Numbered from the stretch's first letter, positions 54,524 through 63,935 are shown. The stretch is 64,000 nt of DNA from Gammaproteobacteria bacterium (GCA_024234975.1 JACKNH010000005.1:248001-312000), one strand, 5' to 3'. Translations and numbers: made by a program. The notes: generated by a model from the letters alone, not told the origin.

Positions 54524-55561
54524 TCACAAGGCGTCTTTCTCGCCTTTTCGCAACGTTTCGATAATCCGCCGCGCGCGCGTGCCGCCAGCATCGATACCGA
54601 CAAAGCACGGCTGTGCCTGCCAGAAGTCTTCGCCATCCAGATTGCGATAGGCCGCTTCGATGACGGGTTTGTCCTCATCGTTGAAGGCCGCGCTCAATAA
54701 ACCGTGGACCATCGCATCGCCTTCAGGCGAGGGCGGCAGGTTCCGCGTCGATGCCCAGAAGTAATGCGTGGTGCCTTCGGTTTCCGGCGTCAGAATATGC
54801 GCCTGATGATTGATGATGCCGCTGTCGCGAGGGGCGCCGGTGGGGCAGCCGCCGACCTGAAGATACATGGTCGCCGGCGCATCCCAGCGCATGTCCAGCC
54901 AGTGATCGCAACGCATGTCGGGCGGATAGATGCCGGCGGTATGCGGCGGCGCGGAGATGTTCGGCATCCACCAGTTGGACTGCAGGCGGTTTGCCTCCTG
55001 CAGCAGTTCATGCTGGCCGGCGAAGATGACACCGCGCCCGGCAAAGGTGCCGCGATGCACGAACTCGATATGACTGAGGTCGAGCAGGTTGTCGGTACCG
55101 TATTCGTAGTTCGCCGCCATCGGCATGTAGCCGGTCAGCGGCGCGCCATGGCCTTCGACAAACAGCATGGAGAAATCGCTGATGGTGTTCGCGTCGGCCT
55201 TTTCCGGATCGCCTGGCCAGAACCAGACAATGCCGTCACGCTCGACGAGCGGATAGGTCTGCACGCACGCCCCGCGGGGAAGTTTGTCGGCGAACGGATT
55301 GCGAACGCAATTACCGCTGCCATCGAAGGTGAGGCCGTGATAACGGCAGACGATAGTGTCGCCATCGCGGTCGCCCATCGATAAGGGCGCAAACCGATGC
55401 GGACAACGGTCATTCATGGCGACGGCAACACCATCGCTTTTCCGATACAGAAGAATTGCGCGCCCCAGCAGCTTACGCCGCAGCAGCGTCTCACCGACCT
55501 CGTGACTGAAGCCGGCCATGTACCAGGTGTTACGAACGAAGCTGTCAGGGAATTCATTCAT
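54524..55561 (-). CDS. Rieske non-heme iron oxygenase, VanA-like (copy 1)
   Basis: 345 residues. Rieske ligands C53, H55, C72 and H75 (DRCPHRFAPLSMGDRDGDTI and VCRYHG). Mononuclear iron ligands in DNLLDLSHIEFVH (H164, H169), with the C-terminal Asp expected near residue 295. Family members demethylate vanillate or hydroxylate aromatic and heterocyclic acids. Start overlaps the stop of the upstream amidohydrolase by one base (TGATG pattern on the minus strand), so the two are translationally coupled. No reductase partner nearby. Confidence 0.88.
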   Translation of the reverse strand: MNEFPDSFVRNTWYMAGFSHEVGETLLRRKLLGRAILLYRKSDGVAVAMNDRCPHRFAPLSMGDRDGDTIVCRYHGLTFDGSGNCVRNPFADKLPRGACVQTYPLVERDGIVWFWPGDPEKADANTISDFSMLFVEGHGAPLTGYMPMAANYEYGTDNLLDLSHIEFVHRGTFAGRGVIFAGQHELLQEANRLQSNWWMPNISAPPHTAGIYPPDMRCDHWLDMRWDAPATMYLQVGGCPTGAPRDSGIINHQAHILTPETEGTTHYFWASTRNLPPSPEGDAMVHGLLSAAFNDEDKPVIEAAYRNLDGEDFWQAQPCFVGIDAGGTRARRIIETLRKGEKDAL

Positions 55562-56796
55562 CAGGCAAATTGCTCCGGCTGTTTGTGGAACACACCGTCT
55601 TTCATGATGACGATGAGATTGTCGCGATTTTCCAATACATGCACGTCGGAGGTCGGGTCACCTTCCACCAGTAATAAATCGGCCAGTAGTCCGGGCTTTA
55701 TACATCCCACATCCATGCCCATCAGTTCACCACCGTGACGGGTCGCCGCGATCAGGGCTTGTACTGGCGTGAATCCGAAATGATCGACGAACAGCCCCAG
55801 ATCGCGTGCATTGCGTCCATGCGGGTTGTACGGGAAGCCGTAATCGCCACCGGGCAACACGCGGATGCCGCGCCTGACCATTTCGGGTATGACCTGCTTC
55901 ATCAACTCAAAACCTGACACTGCACCCATCTTTTCCGCTTCGGGCATACCGATGCCAAAGTCCTGCGCCTCGTGCATTCGCGCCCAGAGCAGCCCCGGCG
56001 CGGGCGCGGTGAAGGTCGTGTCCTTATGCGCTTCGAACAGATCCAGCGCTTCTTCATCGGCATAGGTGCAGTGAAAGATAATGCGGAAGCCGGCACGCAA
56101 CGCGCGCTTGACCGCTTCTGCCGATTGGGCATGGCATGCCAGCCAGATATCGTTTTCCCTGGCTGCAGCGCCGATGGCCTGCGCTTCTTCCTCCGAATAC
56201 ATCAGCGTCTGACTGCCACCGGGTGCGAATGCTTCATCCGACGACATCAGGAACTTGATCGTGTCGCAGCCCTGCGCCTTCATCTGCGCGATGTATGCGC
56301 GCAGGCCGCCAATGTCGCGGTCGTGCGTGGGATCGTGGCCGGGCGGCACGCCGAGCACACCTTCCGCGCCCTTTTCCAGGGCCGATGCGCGCAAGCGCGG
56401 ACCCGGTATGAAGCCGCCGTCGATCATGTCGCGTAACGCAGGTTCAATTTTTTCGCCAAGTGAACCGGCGGAGTACACACTGGTGAAGCCGTGGTCGAGC
56501 GTGATGCGTGCGTTCTGTGCCGTAATCAAAGTGTGCTGTTCGATGGGCAGCGGCTTCATCGTGTTGATGACGCGTTCCACTGAACTTGGCCAGGTCAGAT
56601 GCCCGTGCGCCTCGACCATGCCTGGCATCAACGTGTGGCCGCCACCGTCGAACACCTGTGCGCCTTCGCGTGGTAGTCGTGCTTCGCCCGGACCGACGGC
56701 GCTGATCCGATTTCCTTCCACCATTACTTCGCCGCGGAAACGCGCAGCGCCGCTGCCGTCGAAAATCATCACATTGGTGAACAAGGTCTTCGTCAT
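55561..56796 (-). CDS. amidohydrolase family protein (imidazolonepropionase/prolidase-like)
   Basis: 411 residues. Metal-dependent TIM-barrel hydrolase: metal motif EAHGHL near residue 62 (HxH), bridging-Lys candidate in DTIKFLMSSDEAF, His in WLACHAQS and IIFHCTYAD, and the catalytic Asp in LPGGDYGFPYN. Two flanking beta domains (TNVMIFDGSG at the start, IKPGLLADLLLVEGDPTSDV at the end). Could open a lactam, lactone, or imide formed in the pathway; substrate unknown. Follows the FAD monooxygenase by 30 bases on the same strand. Confidence 0.85.
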   Translation of the reverse strand: MTKTLFTNVMIFDGSGAARFRGEVMVEGNRISAVGPGEARLPREGAQVFDGGGHTLMPGMVEAHGHLTWPSSVERVINTMKPLPIEQHTLITAQNARITLDHGFTSVYSAGSLGEKIEPALRDMIDGGFIPGPRLRASALEKGAEGVLGVPPGHDPTHDRDIGGLRAYIAQMKAQGCDTIKFLMSSDEAFAPGGSQTLMYSEEEAQAIGAAARENDIWLACHAQSAEAVKRALRAGFRIIFHCTYADEEALDLFEAHKDTTFTAPAPGLLWARMHEAQDFGIGMPEAEKMGAVSGFELMKQVIPEMVRRGIRVLPGGDYGFPYNPHGRNARDLGLFVDHFGFTPVQALIAATRHGGELMGMDVGCIKPGLLADLLLVEGDPTSDVHVLENRDNLIVIMKDGVFHKQPEQFA

Positions 56797-56826
56797 ACGT
56801 TGGCCGTGATTTCAGCAGGTGTCTGG

Positions 56827-57942
56827 TCAGAGGGGTTGCGCGACGACTTCGAACATTCTGGCGGTCATTTCGCCATGGTCGACATGCGGGCCGCTGCCAA
56901 GCTGGCTGTTGCAGATGGCGAGGCTCGCGTCGACGATGAACTGGCAACGCGGATAGCGGCGGCGCTGATAGCCCCCGAATGCCACCTGGGCAGTGGATGC
57001 AGCGGCAAGTTCATCTGCCAGCACGATGGCATCCTCGATCGCCATCCCCGCGCCCTGGCCCAGATGTGGCGTGCAGGCATGGACGGCGTCGCCCAGCAGA
57101 ACGATATTGCCTTTGTGCCATGGTCCCTCGACGAAAATCGATTCCAGTGGCCGATACACCACCCCGGCGTTATCGACAATCTGCTCTGCCAACGCCGCGA
57201 TGAAGGGCGGCCCGCCAGCCAGCTTGCCGCGCATCGCGGCGGCGATTTCATCAGCGGCGTAACGCGGATTGCCGGGGGCCGCGGTGGTGAGAAACATGTA
57301 CATCAGCGGGTCGGAAATCGGTACCAGCCCGGCCGTCACCGGGCCGCTGTAGGAGCGCAGGCATGTCACATCCGCGGGGCGCGGCAGGTTGTAGCGCCAC
57401 ACGCCCTGGCCGGCGAACGCCGGCGGCGGGGCATCAGGAAACAGAATCGTACGGGTCTGTGAATACAGGCCGTCGGCGCCGACGACGATGGCGTAACGAT
57501 CCGTCGTGCCATCGGAGAATGTCACGGTGACGCCGCTGCCATCGTCTTCCAACGTGGTGGCGGTCAATCCCAACCGAATGGTCGCGCCGGCCTGCGTCAC
57601 CCGCTGGACAAGGATGTCGTGCAGCGCACGGCGACTGATGCCGACGATGCTCGGCCGTCCTTCGACCAGTCTGGGCGACGGTACGCGCGCGAGGAGCCGG
57701 CCGTCGGGCCCCGCCACTTCAACCTCATTGAATGAAAACCCCGCATGCAGGTAATCATCCAGCAAGCCGAGTTCGTGCATGGCCCGGATGACATTGGCCT
57801 GTTGAATGATGCCGACGCCATAGACCTGCCATTGCGGATGTTTTTCGATGACACAGACTGCGAAGCCGCGAGCGCGCAGCGCGATGGCTGCCGTCAGTCC
57901 GCCGATTCCACCACCGATGATGAGCACAGACGCCTGCTTCAT
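56827..57942 (-). CDS. FAD-dependent aromatic monooxygenase (salicylate/4-hydroxybenzoate hydroxylase type)
   Basis: 371 residues. N-terminal FAD motif LIIGGGIGGLTAAIALRARG, the DG motif VVGADGLYSQTR, and the second FAD motif VLLGDAVHACTPHLGQGAGMAIEDA. Class A flavoprotein hydroxylases add oxygen to phenolic rings using NAD(P)H. 264 bases separate it from the second Rieske gene; no gene found in that gap. Confidence 0.9.
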   Translation of the reverse strand: MKQASVLIIGGGIGGLTAAIALRARGFAVCVIEKHPQWQVYGVGIIQQANVIRAMHELGLLDDYLHAGFSFNEVEVAGPDGRLLARVPSPRLVEGRPSIVGISRRALHDILVQRVTQAGATIRLGLTATTLEDDGSGVTVTFSDGTTDRYAIVVGADGLYSQTRTILFPDAPPPAFAGQGVWRYNLPRPADVTCLRSYSGPVTAGLVPISDPLMYMFLTTAAPGNPRYAADEIAAAMRGKLAGGPPFIAALAEQIVDNAGVVYRPLESIFVEGPWHKGNIVLLGDAVHACTPHLGQGAGMAIEDAIVLADELAAASTAQVAFGGYQRRRYPRCQFIVDASLAICNSQLGSGPHVDHGEMTARMFEVVAQPL

Positions 57943-58206
57943 GACCGGTCACACAGGTCACGGTTGAATCCGGCCGACCGGCCGGCGATAGCGGGGGCGA
58001 ATGGCAGCATCCGGCAAGCCTAGCGACCGGCCGCTGCGATGTAAAAGTGATTGTCTGGATACGGTCTATCGACCCGGTGAAAACACTCGAATACGTTGAC
58101 TTCCAGACGTGCCTGTGAACAGCGTGGACATCCAGGAACGGGGCAGCGCCCGGTGTTCCTGAGATCTGTCCGATCCGCGGGCGACGACCGTGGGTGCCAA
58201 TGAAGC

Positions 58207-59247
58207 TCAATCGGCGGCCGACGCCGGATTTTCCTCACGCAGCAGGCGCGCCATGGTGCGCTGGAACATGATGACACCCTTGTCGCATGACACCGGCACG
58301 ACTGACCGGCTCGGGTCGCGGTTGATGATTTGCTGTTGCGCCTCGATGATCAACTTGTCTTCGTTGAATGCCTGGCGCGCGACCTGCATCATCAGCGCTG
58401 CCGTGGCCTTGTCACCGTCAACGGCGCGCGGCCCCCAGGCGAAGAAGTAGCGGGTGTTGTGTTCGTCGATCGGTGTTACCGCCTGCGGCGAGAACGTGGC
58501 GAACAGCGGCTCGGGTCTGGGACTGCCCAGTGGCGTGCGCTCGCCGGTGCCGCCGCGATGGACTTCGGTGGCGAGCAGCAGAATGCCCGGCGCCAGATAG
58601 TCGTACCTGATGTATTGATCAACGGTATCGAAATCGCCGTTGAGGTAAGGTGGAACAGGGTCGCCAATGACCCAGCGCTCCACGCCGATGCCGCGCTCGA
58701 GTTGCGTGATTTCGGGCCTGCTCAGCGCCCAGTTGAGTCCGGCATTGAAGCTGTTGGCGTGCACAAAGCTGAGATGCGAGAAGTCGGTGAGGTTGTCGTT
58801 GATCAGTTGGTAATTGGCAAGATAGTCCAGCGAGCCGGTGTCGAAATGCCATGCGGGATCATCCACCGAACGCGACTGCGGAATCAGTCCGTCATCGGCC
58901 GCGGCCGGATCGCCCATCCAGACCCATACCCAGCCATGCCTGTCAGCCACCGGATAGGTTTTCACGCAGGCTTTTGCGGGAACAGCCTCCTGTCCGGGAA
59001 TGTCGACACAGCGACCGTCCGGTGCGAACAGCAACCCGTGATACATGCAGCGCAGGTTGTCGCCTTCGCAACGGCCCAGTGAGAGCGGCGCCAGTCGATG
59101 CACGCAGCGATCTTCCAGACCGACGACCTGACCGTCACCTCGCCGGTACAGCACAACGGGTTCGCCAATGATCGTCACACCCAGCGGCATTGATTGCTTC
59201 AGCTCATGCGACCAACACGCCACGTACCAGCAATTGCGCAAGAACAT
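58207..59247 (-). CDS. Rieske non-heme iron oxygenase, VanA-like (copy 2)
   Basis: 346 residues. Rieske ligands C48, H50, C67 and H70 (DRCVHRLAPLSLGRCEGDNL and RCMYHG). Mononuclear iron ligands H158 and H163 (DNLTDFSHLSFVH). The pattern NCWYVACWSHEL at the start is typical of VanA O-demethylases. It is clearly diverged from copy 1, so not a recent duplication. The reductase (VanB-like) needed for turnover is not encoded here. Located 96 bases after the TonB receptor stop. Confidence 0.9.
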   Translation of the reverse strand: MFLRNCWYVACWSHELKQSMPLGVTIIGEPVVLYRRGDGQVVGLEDRCVHRLAPLSLGRCEGDNLRCMYHGLLFAPDGRCVDIPGQEAVPAKACVKTYPVADRHGWVWVWMGDPAAADDGLIPQSRSVDDPAWHFDTGSLDYLANYQLINDNLTDFSHLSFVHANSFNAGLNWALSRPEITQLERGIGVERWVIGDPVPPYLNGDFDTVDQYIRYDYLAPGILLLATEVHRGGTGERTPLGSPRPEPLFATFSPQAVTPIDEHNTRYFFAWGPRAVDGDKATAALMMQVARQAFNEDKLIIEAQQQIINRDPSRSVVPVSCDKGVIMFQRTMARLLREENPASAAD

Positions 59248-59297
59248 TTCTAACCTCCATTGTTGACGAACGGTAGCGTCGCTGCATCGCTGCCGGG

Positions 59298-59319
59298 GCC
59301 CCGTCCGGGTGGACGGGGC
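59298..59319 (-). terminator. hairpin after the TonB receptor gene
   Basis: Nine-base arms GCCCCGTCC / GGACGGGGC with loop GGGT in the 96-base gap between the receptor stop and the Rieske gene. No clear T-run on the minus strand; it may lower, rather than stop, read-through into the catabolic genes. Confidence 0.45.
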
Positions 59320-59343
59320 GCAGCTTGAACGCCAATTGTCTGA

Positions 59344-61824
59344 TCAGAATATACGCTTGATGGTGATTGCCCACTGCCTTGGCGGTGCCGGTGACCACGT
59401 AAGAAAATCGTAGAGCTGGTTCTGGTTCGCGAGCGTCTGGTCGTTGATCGTCAGCGGATAATACTTATCCGTCACGTTGGTCACCGACAGCGCGGCCTCC
59501 CAGAGATCGGTCGGGTCTCGATAGGTCAGGCGGAAGTTGAGCAGTCCATACGCAGGGATTTTGCTCGTCTGCTCGTTCTTTGCGATCGAATACTGGTGGG
59601 ACTGATATTGATAGTCGACACGCGGTGTCAGCGTACCCATGCCCGCCAGTTCGAATTCGTATTGCGCCCCCAGCGCCAGTTTCCACTCCGGCGTGTAGGG
59701 CGGCTTGTCGCTCAAACGCAGGAACGTTGCCGGGTCGATATCCTGATACTGGAAATCGACATAGCTGAGTGAACCATCGATCAGCATGCCGTCCACCGGA
59801 TGGAGTTCGACTTCAATTTCGCCGCCCTTGATATCCGCGCTGCCGACATTGGCGGGCGCCGCGCAGGGGAAGGGCGCGACCGGATCGATGCCGGGGCAGT
59901 TGAACAAGGTCTGCACGATATTCTTCTGCCGATTGAAGTATGCCGCGGCGTTCAGCCGCATGCGCCGGTCAAACAGGTCGGACTTCAGGCCGAGTTCATA
60001 AGACGTCACGGTCTCCGGTGTGAATTCACCATTGAGCGCCTGCGCCGCCGTGTACGGCCGTGGGTTGACGCCGCCGCCCTTGAAGCCGGTTGAGACCTGG
60101 CCATAGACATTGACGTTATCCGTGAACTGGTACGAAGCAGTGAAGCGCCAGTCCCAGCGGTCGCCCTGGAACGAGGAATTCAGGTTGTCGGTGGCCAGCA
60201 CGGAGCCATCCGTCGACGGGAACCCGGGATAGCCCGGCGGCAGGCTGCGACCGTAGGCAAACTCCTTGCTGTCATCGGTATAGCGCACGCCGCCGGTCAA
60301 GGTCAGTTCATCTGTCGCGTGCAGTTCGATGTGGGCGAAGACCGACTTGTTGCGCACCTCGATTGGTTCGGCGAACAGGAAGTCGAAGGTATCGACGCCG
60401 GGACCGAATATGCCGGGTACGCCGCCGTGCGGCACACCATCGAGACTGATGCGTCCACCCTGGGTCGAACTCGAACGGAAATAGAAGCCGCCCACCGTCC
60501 AGTCGAGCCTGCTGCCGAACGAACCGTTCAGACGCAGCTCCTGGGTGTACTGGCGATAGTCGACATTCCACAAGTTCATCAGGATGGATAATGGCGAAGC
60601 GTCGCCATCGGCCACGCTCTGGAACGTGAGATCACGCACTGAACTGATCGACTTGAGACTGAGCGCGTCTGTCAGTTCGATGTCGAGGATGTTGGAGATG
60701 CCCCATTGGCGCACACTCTGTGCGGCGGGATTCTGGTATTGCCACGGTGTGCCAGTGAGACCGGCGTAGGTGGAATAGTTGTAGTAGCTGCCCGGCGGGG
60801 TGACGAAATTCGCGGCAACCGAGCCGCCATTGCCGAACCATGGAATGGTGGCGCCTTGTTCGCGCAGCACCGTCGGCACACCTTCAGCGTCGTTGTCGTA
60901 GTAATCAAGAATAAGCGTATCGCTTACCCGCTCATTGGGCTGGAACGAAATCAACCCGCGCAATGCGAGCACATCCCGCCCGCCTTCCTTACCCAGCACA
61001 CATCCACCGTTGCCACCGGCGACTTGCGAACCGGGTACGAAGCGATCCGCCGGCTGTGGGCCGAGGACGAACGCCGCAGGCGCATTGCCGGTATGGCATT
61101 GGTAGTCGTAGCGGGTGACATAGCCGTCCTGCTGCTGCGCGATACCGCCCAGACGCACAAACAGCGTATCGGGGACCAGGGTGAATTCCGTCGCCGCCTT
61201 CACTTCGCGGCGACCGAAGTTACCAACTGTCGCCTGCACGTAGCCACCCCCGTTGCCATCGGGTAACTGCGAATACAGTTTGATGGCGCCGCGAAGCGAG
61301 TTCTTGCCCGCGAGCGTACCCTGCGGGCCGCGGAGGATTTCGACGCGGTTGACGTCCACCAGATCGAGCATCGAGCCGTAAGCCGTGCCGTAGTAGACAT
61401 CATCGATGTACAGAGCGACGCCGGGTTCCAGAGCGAGATTGAAATCCTGCTGCCCGACACCACGGATATTCACCGCGACGGCTTCCGAACCTCCCAGACC
61501 GCCGCCTGCCGGGGCGAAGGTGACGCCCGGTGCGCGCGCTGCGACGTCGCCTATGTTGTCCTGACTGCGCGCGTCCATCATCTCGCTCGAAACGGCAGTG
61601 ATCGCCAGCGGCGTGCGTTGCAGATTCTGGGCGCGAAACTGCGCCGTGACCACGATCTCTTCAATACGTGAATCACTGTTGCCGGTGGCTTGCGCACCGC
61701 TGGCGGCGGCCTGCGCCTGCACAGCCGGCGACCCGGCAATGGCGGCGGACATCGCCAGCAGGTAGCGTGCCGAGCCGTTTGATTTGCGACGTCCTGTCCC
61801 CTGGTGACGGTGAAGCCGTGACAT
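59344..61824 (-). CDS. TonB-dependent outer-membrane receptor
   Basis: 826 residues. Signal peptide (YLLAMSAAIAGSPAVQAQA, around residues 22-40), TonB box-like EIVVTAQF, plug domain (PLAITAVSSEMMDARSQDNIGDVAARAPGVTF, LYIDDVYYGTAYGSMLDLVDVNRVEILRGPQGTLAGKNSLRGAI) and a 22-strand barrel ending ...ITIKRIF with terminal Phe. This is the IPR-type receptor often linked with aromatic or complex ligand uptake rather than siderophores. Divergent from an AraC regulator; first gene of the six-gene minus-strand run, so it is probably the uptake port for the pathway's substrate. Confidence 0.93.
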   Translation of the reverse strand: MSRLHRHQGTGRRKSNGSARYLLAMSAAIAGSPAVQAQAAASGAQATGNSDSRIEEIVVTAQFRAQNLQRTPLAITAVSSEMMDARSQDNIGDVAARAPGVTFAPAGGGLGGSEAVAVNIRGVGQQDFNLALEPGVALYIDDVYYGTAYGSMLDLVDVNRVEILRGPQGTLAGKNSLRGAIKLYSQLPDGNGGGYVQATVGNFGRREVKAATEFTLVPDTLFVRLGGIAQQQDGYVTRYDYQCHTGNAPAAFVLGPQPADRFVPGSQVAGGNGGCVLGKEGGRDVLALRGLISFQPNERVSDTLILDYYDNDAEGVPTVLREQGATIPWFGNGGSVAANFVTPPGSYYNYSTYAGLTGTPWQYQNPAAQSVRQWGISNILDIELTDALSLKSISSVRDLTFQSVADGDASPLSILMNLWNVDYRQYTQELRLNGSFGSRLDWTVGGFYFRSSSTQGGRISLDGVPHGGVPGIFGPGVDTFDFLFAEPIEVRNKSVFAHIELHATDELTLTGGVRYTDDSKEFAYGRSLPPGYPGFPSTDGSVLATDNLNSSFQGDRWDWRFTASYQFTDNVNVYGQVSTGFKGGGVNPRPYTAAQALNGEFTPETVTSYELGLKSDLFDRRMRLNAAAYFNRQKNIVQTLFNCPGIDPVAPFPCAAPANVGSADIKGGEIEVELHPVDGMLIDGSLSYVDFQYQDIDPATFLRLSDKPPYTPEWKLALGAQYEFELAGMGTLTPRVDYQYQSHQYSIAKNEQTSKIPAYGLLNFRLTYRDPTDLWEAALSVTNVTDKYYPLTINDQTLANQNQLYDFLTWSPAPPRQWAITIKRIF

Positions 61825-62075
61825 AGATCCCCCCTTTGCGCCGCGCCATCGCGGAATTCGAAAGGACCGAGTCTATGGAGCGGGCTGGCACAGGTCTTTG
61901 CGCCTGCCGAACGGTTTATTGCAAATACCGAACTGAGGTCTTACTGGCGTGGAGTAGCAGGTAGAAGGCAGATTAACGATGCTTTCACGGCACATTTCAT
62001 TCAGGCGTTCCCCGGCATAATATTGTTGCCTGAACGGAAAGCCGCCGCATGCTTCAAATTCGGAAGTGAGGGCCC

Positions 62076-63104
62076 ATGCAACGAATAGAACGCATTTCGA
62101 CCGAAGAATTGCCGCCTCGCGAGCGCTTGCCGTTCTGGAATGAACGGGCTGGATCGAAGATTGCTCCGTTGGCGGTGAAAGGCCTCGGCGACCAGCAATT
62201 CGGTGCGACACTCTTCGCGCGCCATTTCCCCCGGTTCACGATGATGTCAGTGCGCTCGTCGCCGGCAGCAGTGTACAGCCGCACCCGGCCGTTTGAGAAA
62301 GGCATGCTCAACCTGACCATGCAGCGGCTCAGCCCTGCCAGCTACGAACTCAACGGCCATAGCGTCCGGCTCGAGCCAGGTGATCTTGTCCTGATCGATC
62401 CGGACCAACCGCTAAAAGCGACGTTTGCGCAAAACATGCAGTTGCTGGTAGTGCGCCTGCCGGTGGTGGAAGTGGAAAAACGATTGCCGAAGCTCTACCA
62501 GATGGCCGGCTACAAGATTTCCGGTTCAACCGGTGGTGGCGCGGTGATTTCGAGCTTTCTCAATTGCGCCTGGAATCAGATGGCGAACGAGGAAAACGAC
62601 GATTGGGTGGAGTTCATGGATGGCGCCATCTGGCCGCTGCTGGAAATGGCCTACGGTGCAGAGATGGTTGTGGTCGACCAGCGCGACGAACATCCCACTT
62701 CGCACAACCGCGCATTGCTGGCTATCGTCGAAAAGCATCTCTGTGATCCGGATCTTGATGCCACGATGATGGCGCGGTTGCTGGGCGTGAGCGCGCGCTA
62801 CGTGCAGATGCTGTTTGCACGTATGGGCACCACGCCTTCGGCATACGTCCGCAACAAACGTCTCGATCTCGCGGCGAGAATGCTGACGGACAATCGCCAT
62901 CGTCGTTCCATCATCGATATCAGCTTTGACACCGGCTTCCGCGAACAGACCAGCTTCTATCGCGCGTTCCGCGCAAGATTCGGCATTTCCCCAGCCAGGT
63001 ATCGCGCCGGAGCTCGCGGGTGCCCGGCAGCAGAGGTTTGCTCAAGTCGTTATCCCGAGGCGTGTTTGCCGGAAGGATGTAAGGCATGTCGGGAGCAGGG
63101 GTAG
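62076..63104 (+). CDS. AraC family transcriptional regulator
   Basis: 342 residues. N-terminal AraC-binding-like domain (RERLPFWNERAGSKIAPLAVKG to about residue 190) and a C-terminal pair of HTH motifs: LDATMMARLLGVSARYVQMLF and SIIDISFDTGFREQTSFYRAFRARFGISPARYR. A 251-base gap separates it from the divergent TonB receptor gene; the regulator most likely controls that operon. The extended C-terminus after PARYR is Cys-rich (CPAAEVCSSRYPEACLPEGCKACREQG), which is unusual for the family and could be read-through of a shorter ancestral end. Confidence 0.88.
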   Translation: MQRIERISTEELPPRERLPFWNERAGSKIAPLAVKGLGDQQFGATLFARHFPRFTMMSVRSSPAAVYSRTRPFEKGMLNLTMQRLSPASYELNGHSVRLEPGDLVLIDPDQPLKATFAQNMQLLVVRLPVVEVEKRLPKLYQMAGYKISGSTGGGAVISSFLNCAWNQMANEENDDWVEFMDGAIWPLLEMAYGAEMVVVDQRDEHPTSHNRALLAIVEKHLCDPDLDATMMARLLGVSARYVQMLFARMGTTPSAYVRNKRLDLAARMLTDNRHRRSIIDISFDTGFREQTSFYRAFRARFGISPARYRAGARGCPAAEVCSSRYPEACLPEGCKACREQG

Positions 63105-63127
63105 GTTGCGTCGTAAGGGGCGTCGCA

Positions 63128-63580
63128 ATGCAATCAATGAGAACCAGAAACGCTTCAGCTTCGTTAGCGCTCTTGGGAATTGCATTATCGACATCGTGTT
63201 CTGGTGACCTCCCACCCCCGACCAAGCTGGCGACAGTCCCAGGGCCGTCCGGCACCGAAATTTCGGGCGAATTCAACCTGTATGTTCCAGGTTCGATCCT
63301 GGATAGCTATTTAACGCTTGATATCGTTTCTCCCCAAGGTACTCTAAATCTACTTTCGAGTGGACATTGTGACTGGATTGCTGCGCGAATAGGTAATCAA
63401 TTAGTAGAAGTAGTTCTGTTTCAGGCCCGGGCCACCTTGAGATCGCCACATGTTTCGGGCACGGAGAAAGCCGGGCCTGCGGACAATGTCTCTGTCATGA
63501 GTATTAACCACGCTGCGCGGGAGGCAGACCTGTCGCAGCTGCGAGCTGATGGATATACGGCGGTAAAGTGCGAGTTCTGA
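63128..63580 (+). CDS. predicted lipoprotein of unknown function
   Basis: 150 residues from ATG 63128. Lipobox-like LSTSCSG near residue 24 with a hydrophobic stretch before it. The rest has alternating beta-type sequence (GEFNLYVPGSILDSYLTLDIVSPQGTLNLLSSG) and no recognised domain. Base composition is visibly lower in GC than the neighbours (for example 63290-63420), hinting at separate origin. It follows the AraC gene by 23 bases. Confidence 0.55.
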   Translation: MQSMRTRNASASLALLGIALSTSCSGDLPPPTKLATVPGPSGTEISGEFNLYVPGSILDSYLTLDIVSPQGTLNLLSSGHCDWIAARIGNQLVEVVLFQARATLRSPHVSGTEKAGPADNVSVMSINHAAREADLSQLRADGYTAVKCEF

Positions 63581-63693
63581 ACTTGCTGCTCTCAATCCTT
63601 TGGAACGGATTAGCCATTCGATGCGGAATTTCCCAGCACGATAGACAAGTGCGCCGGATTAATTCTTGATTCTCCCTGTCGCCTCAATGATTC

Positions 63694-63709
63694 GGGGATT
63701 CGAATCCCC
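63694..63709. repeat. 16-base perfect palindrome
   Basis: GGGGATTCGAATCCCC, fully symmetric, in the gene-poor 63581-64000 stretch. It looks like a tRNA T-arm, but no acceptor or anticodon arm can be drawn around it. Confidence 0.6.
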
Positions 63710-63757
63710 AGTGGCAGGTGTGATTCAAATGCTGATTTCGAGTCGGGTGGGAAGCAT

Positions 63758-63776
63758 CTGGCGGAGAGGGAGGGAT
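63758..63776 (-). repeat. tRNA-Ser 3'-end fragment, direct repeat copy 1
   Basis: CTGGCGGAGAGGGAGGGAT; its complement ATCCCTCCCTCTCCGCCAG reads as the T-arm 3' side, acceptor strand and CCA of a tRNA-Ser gene. The tRNA does not continue (next bases TGGATGGCC do not fit). Copy 2 lies 182 bases downstream. Confidence 0.65.
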
Positions 63777-63909
63777 TGGATGGCCATGCGCGACGGCGCA
63801 TGACCACCCCTGCGGGGCGCGTCCGCATCGCTGCCGCGTCTCGACTCGCTCTCGCGAGTCTGGCGAACCGAGGGGGTCTCATCAAAGCCGCCCGTCGGCC
63901 AGAAACAAC

Positions 63910-63935
63910 AATGCCCGCAGGCTGCGGGCATTTTT
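63910..63935 (+). terminator. intrinsic terminator between the two tRNA-Ser-like fragments
   Basis: Stem ATGCCCGCA / TGCGGGCAT (63911-63919, 63923-63931) with loop GGC followed by TTTTATTT. Strong Rho-independent form, just before copy 2 of the repeat. No gene ends close upstream, so it is probably part of the repeat unit. Confidence 0.75.

Noticed and set aside
63694..63709. Possible tRNA T-arm (GGGGATTCGAATCCCC)
   Set aside because: No acceptor, D or anticodon arm can be folded around it; kept only as a palindrome.
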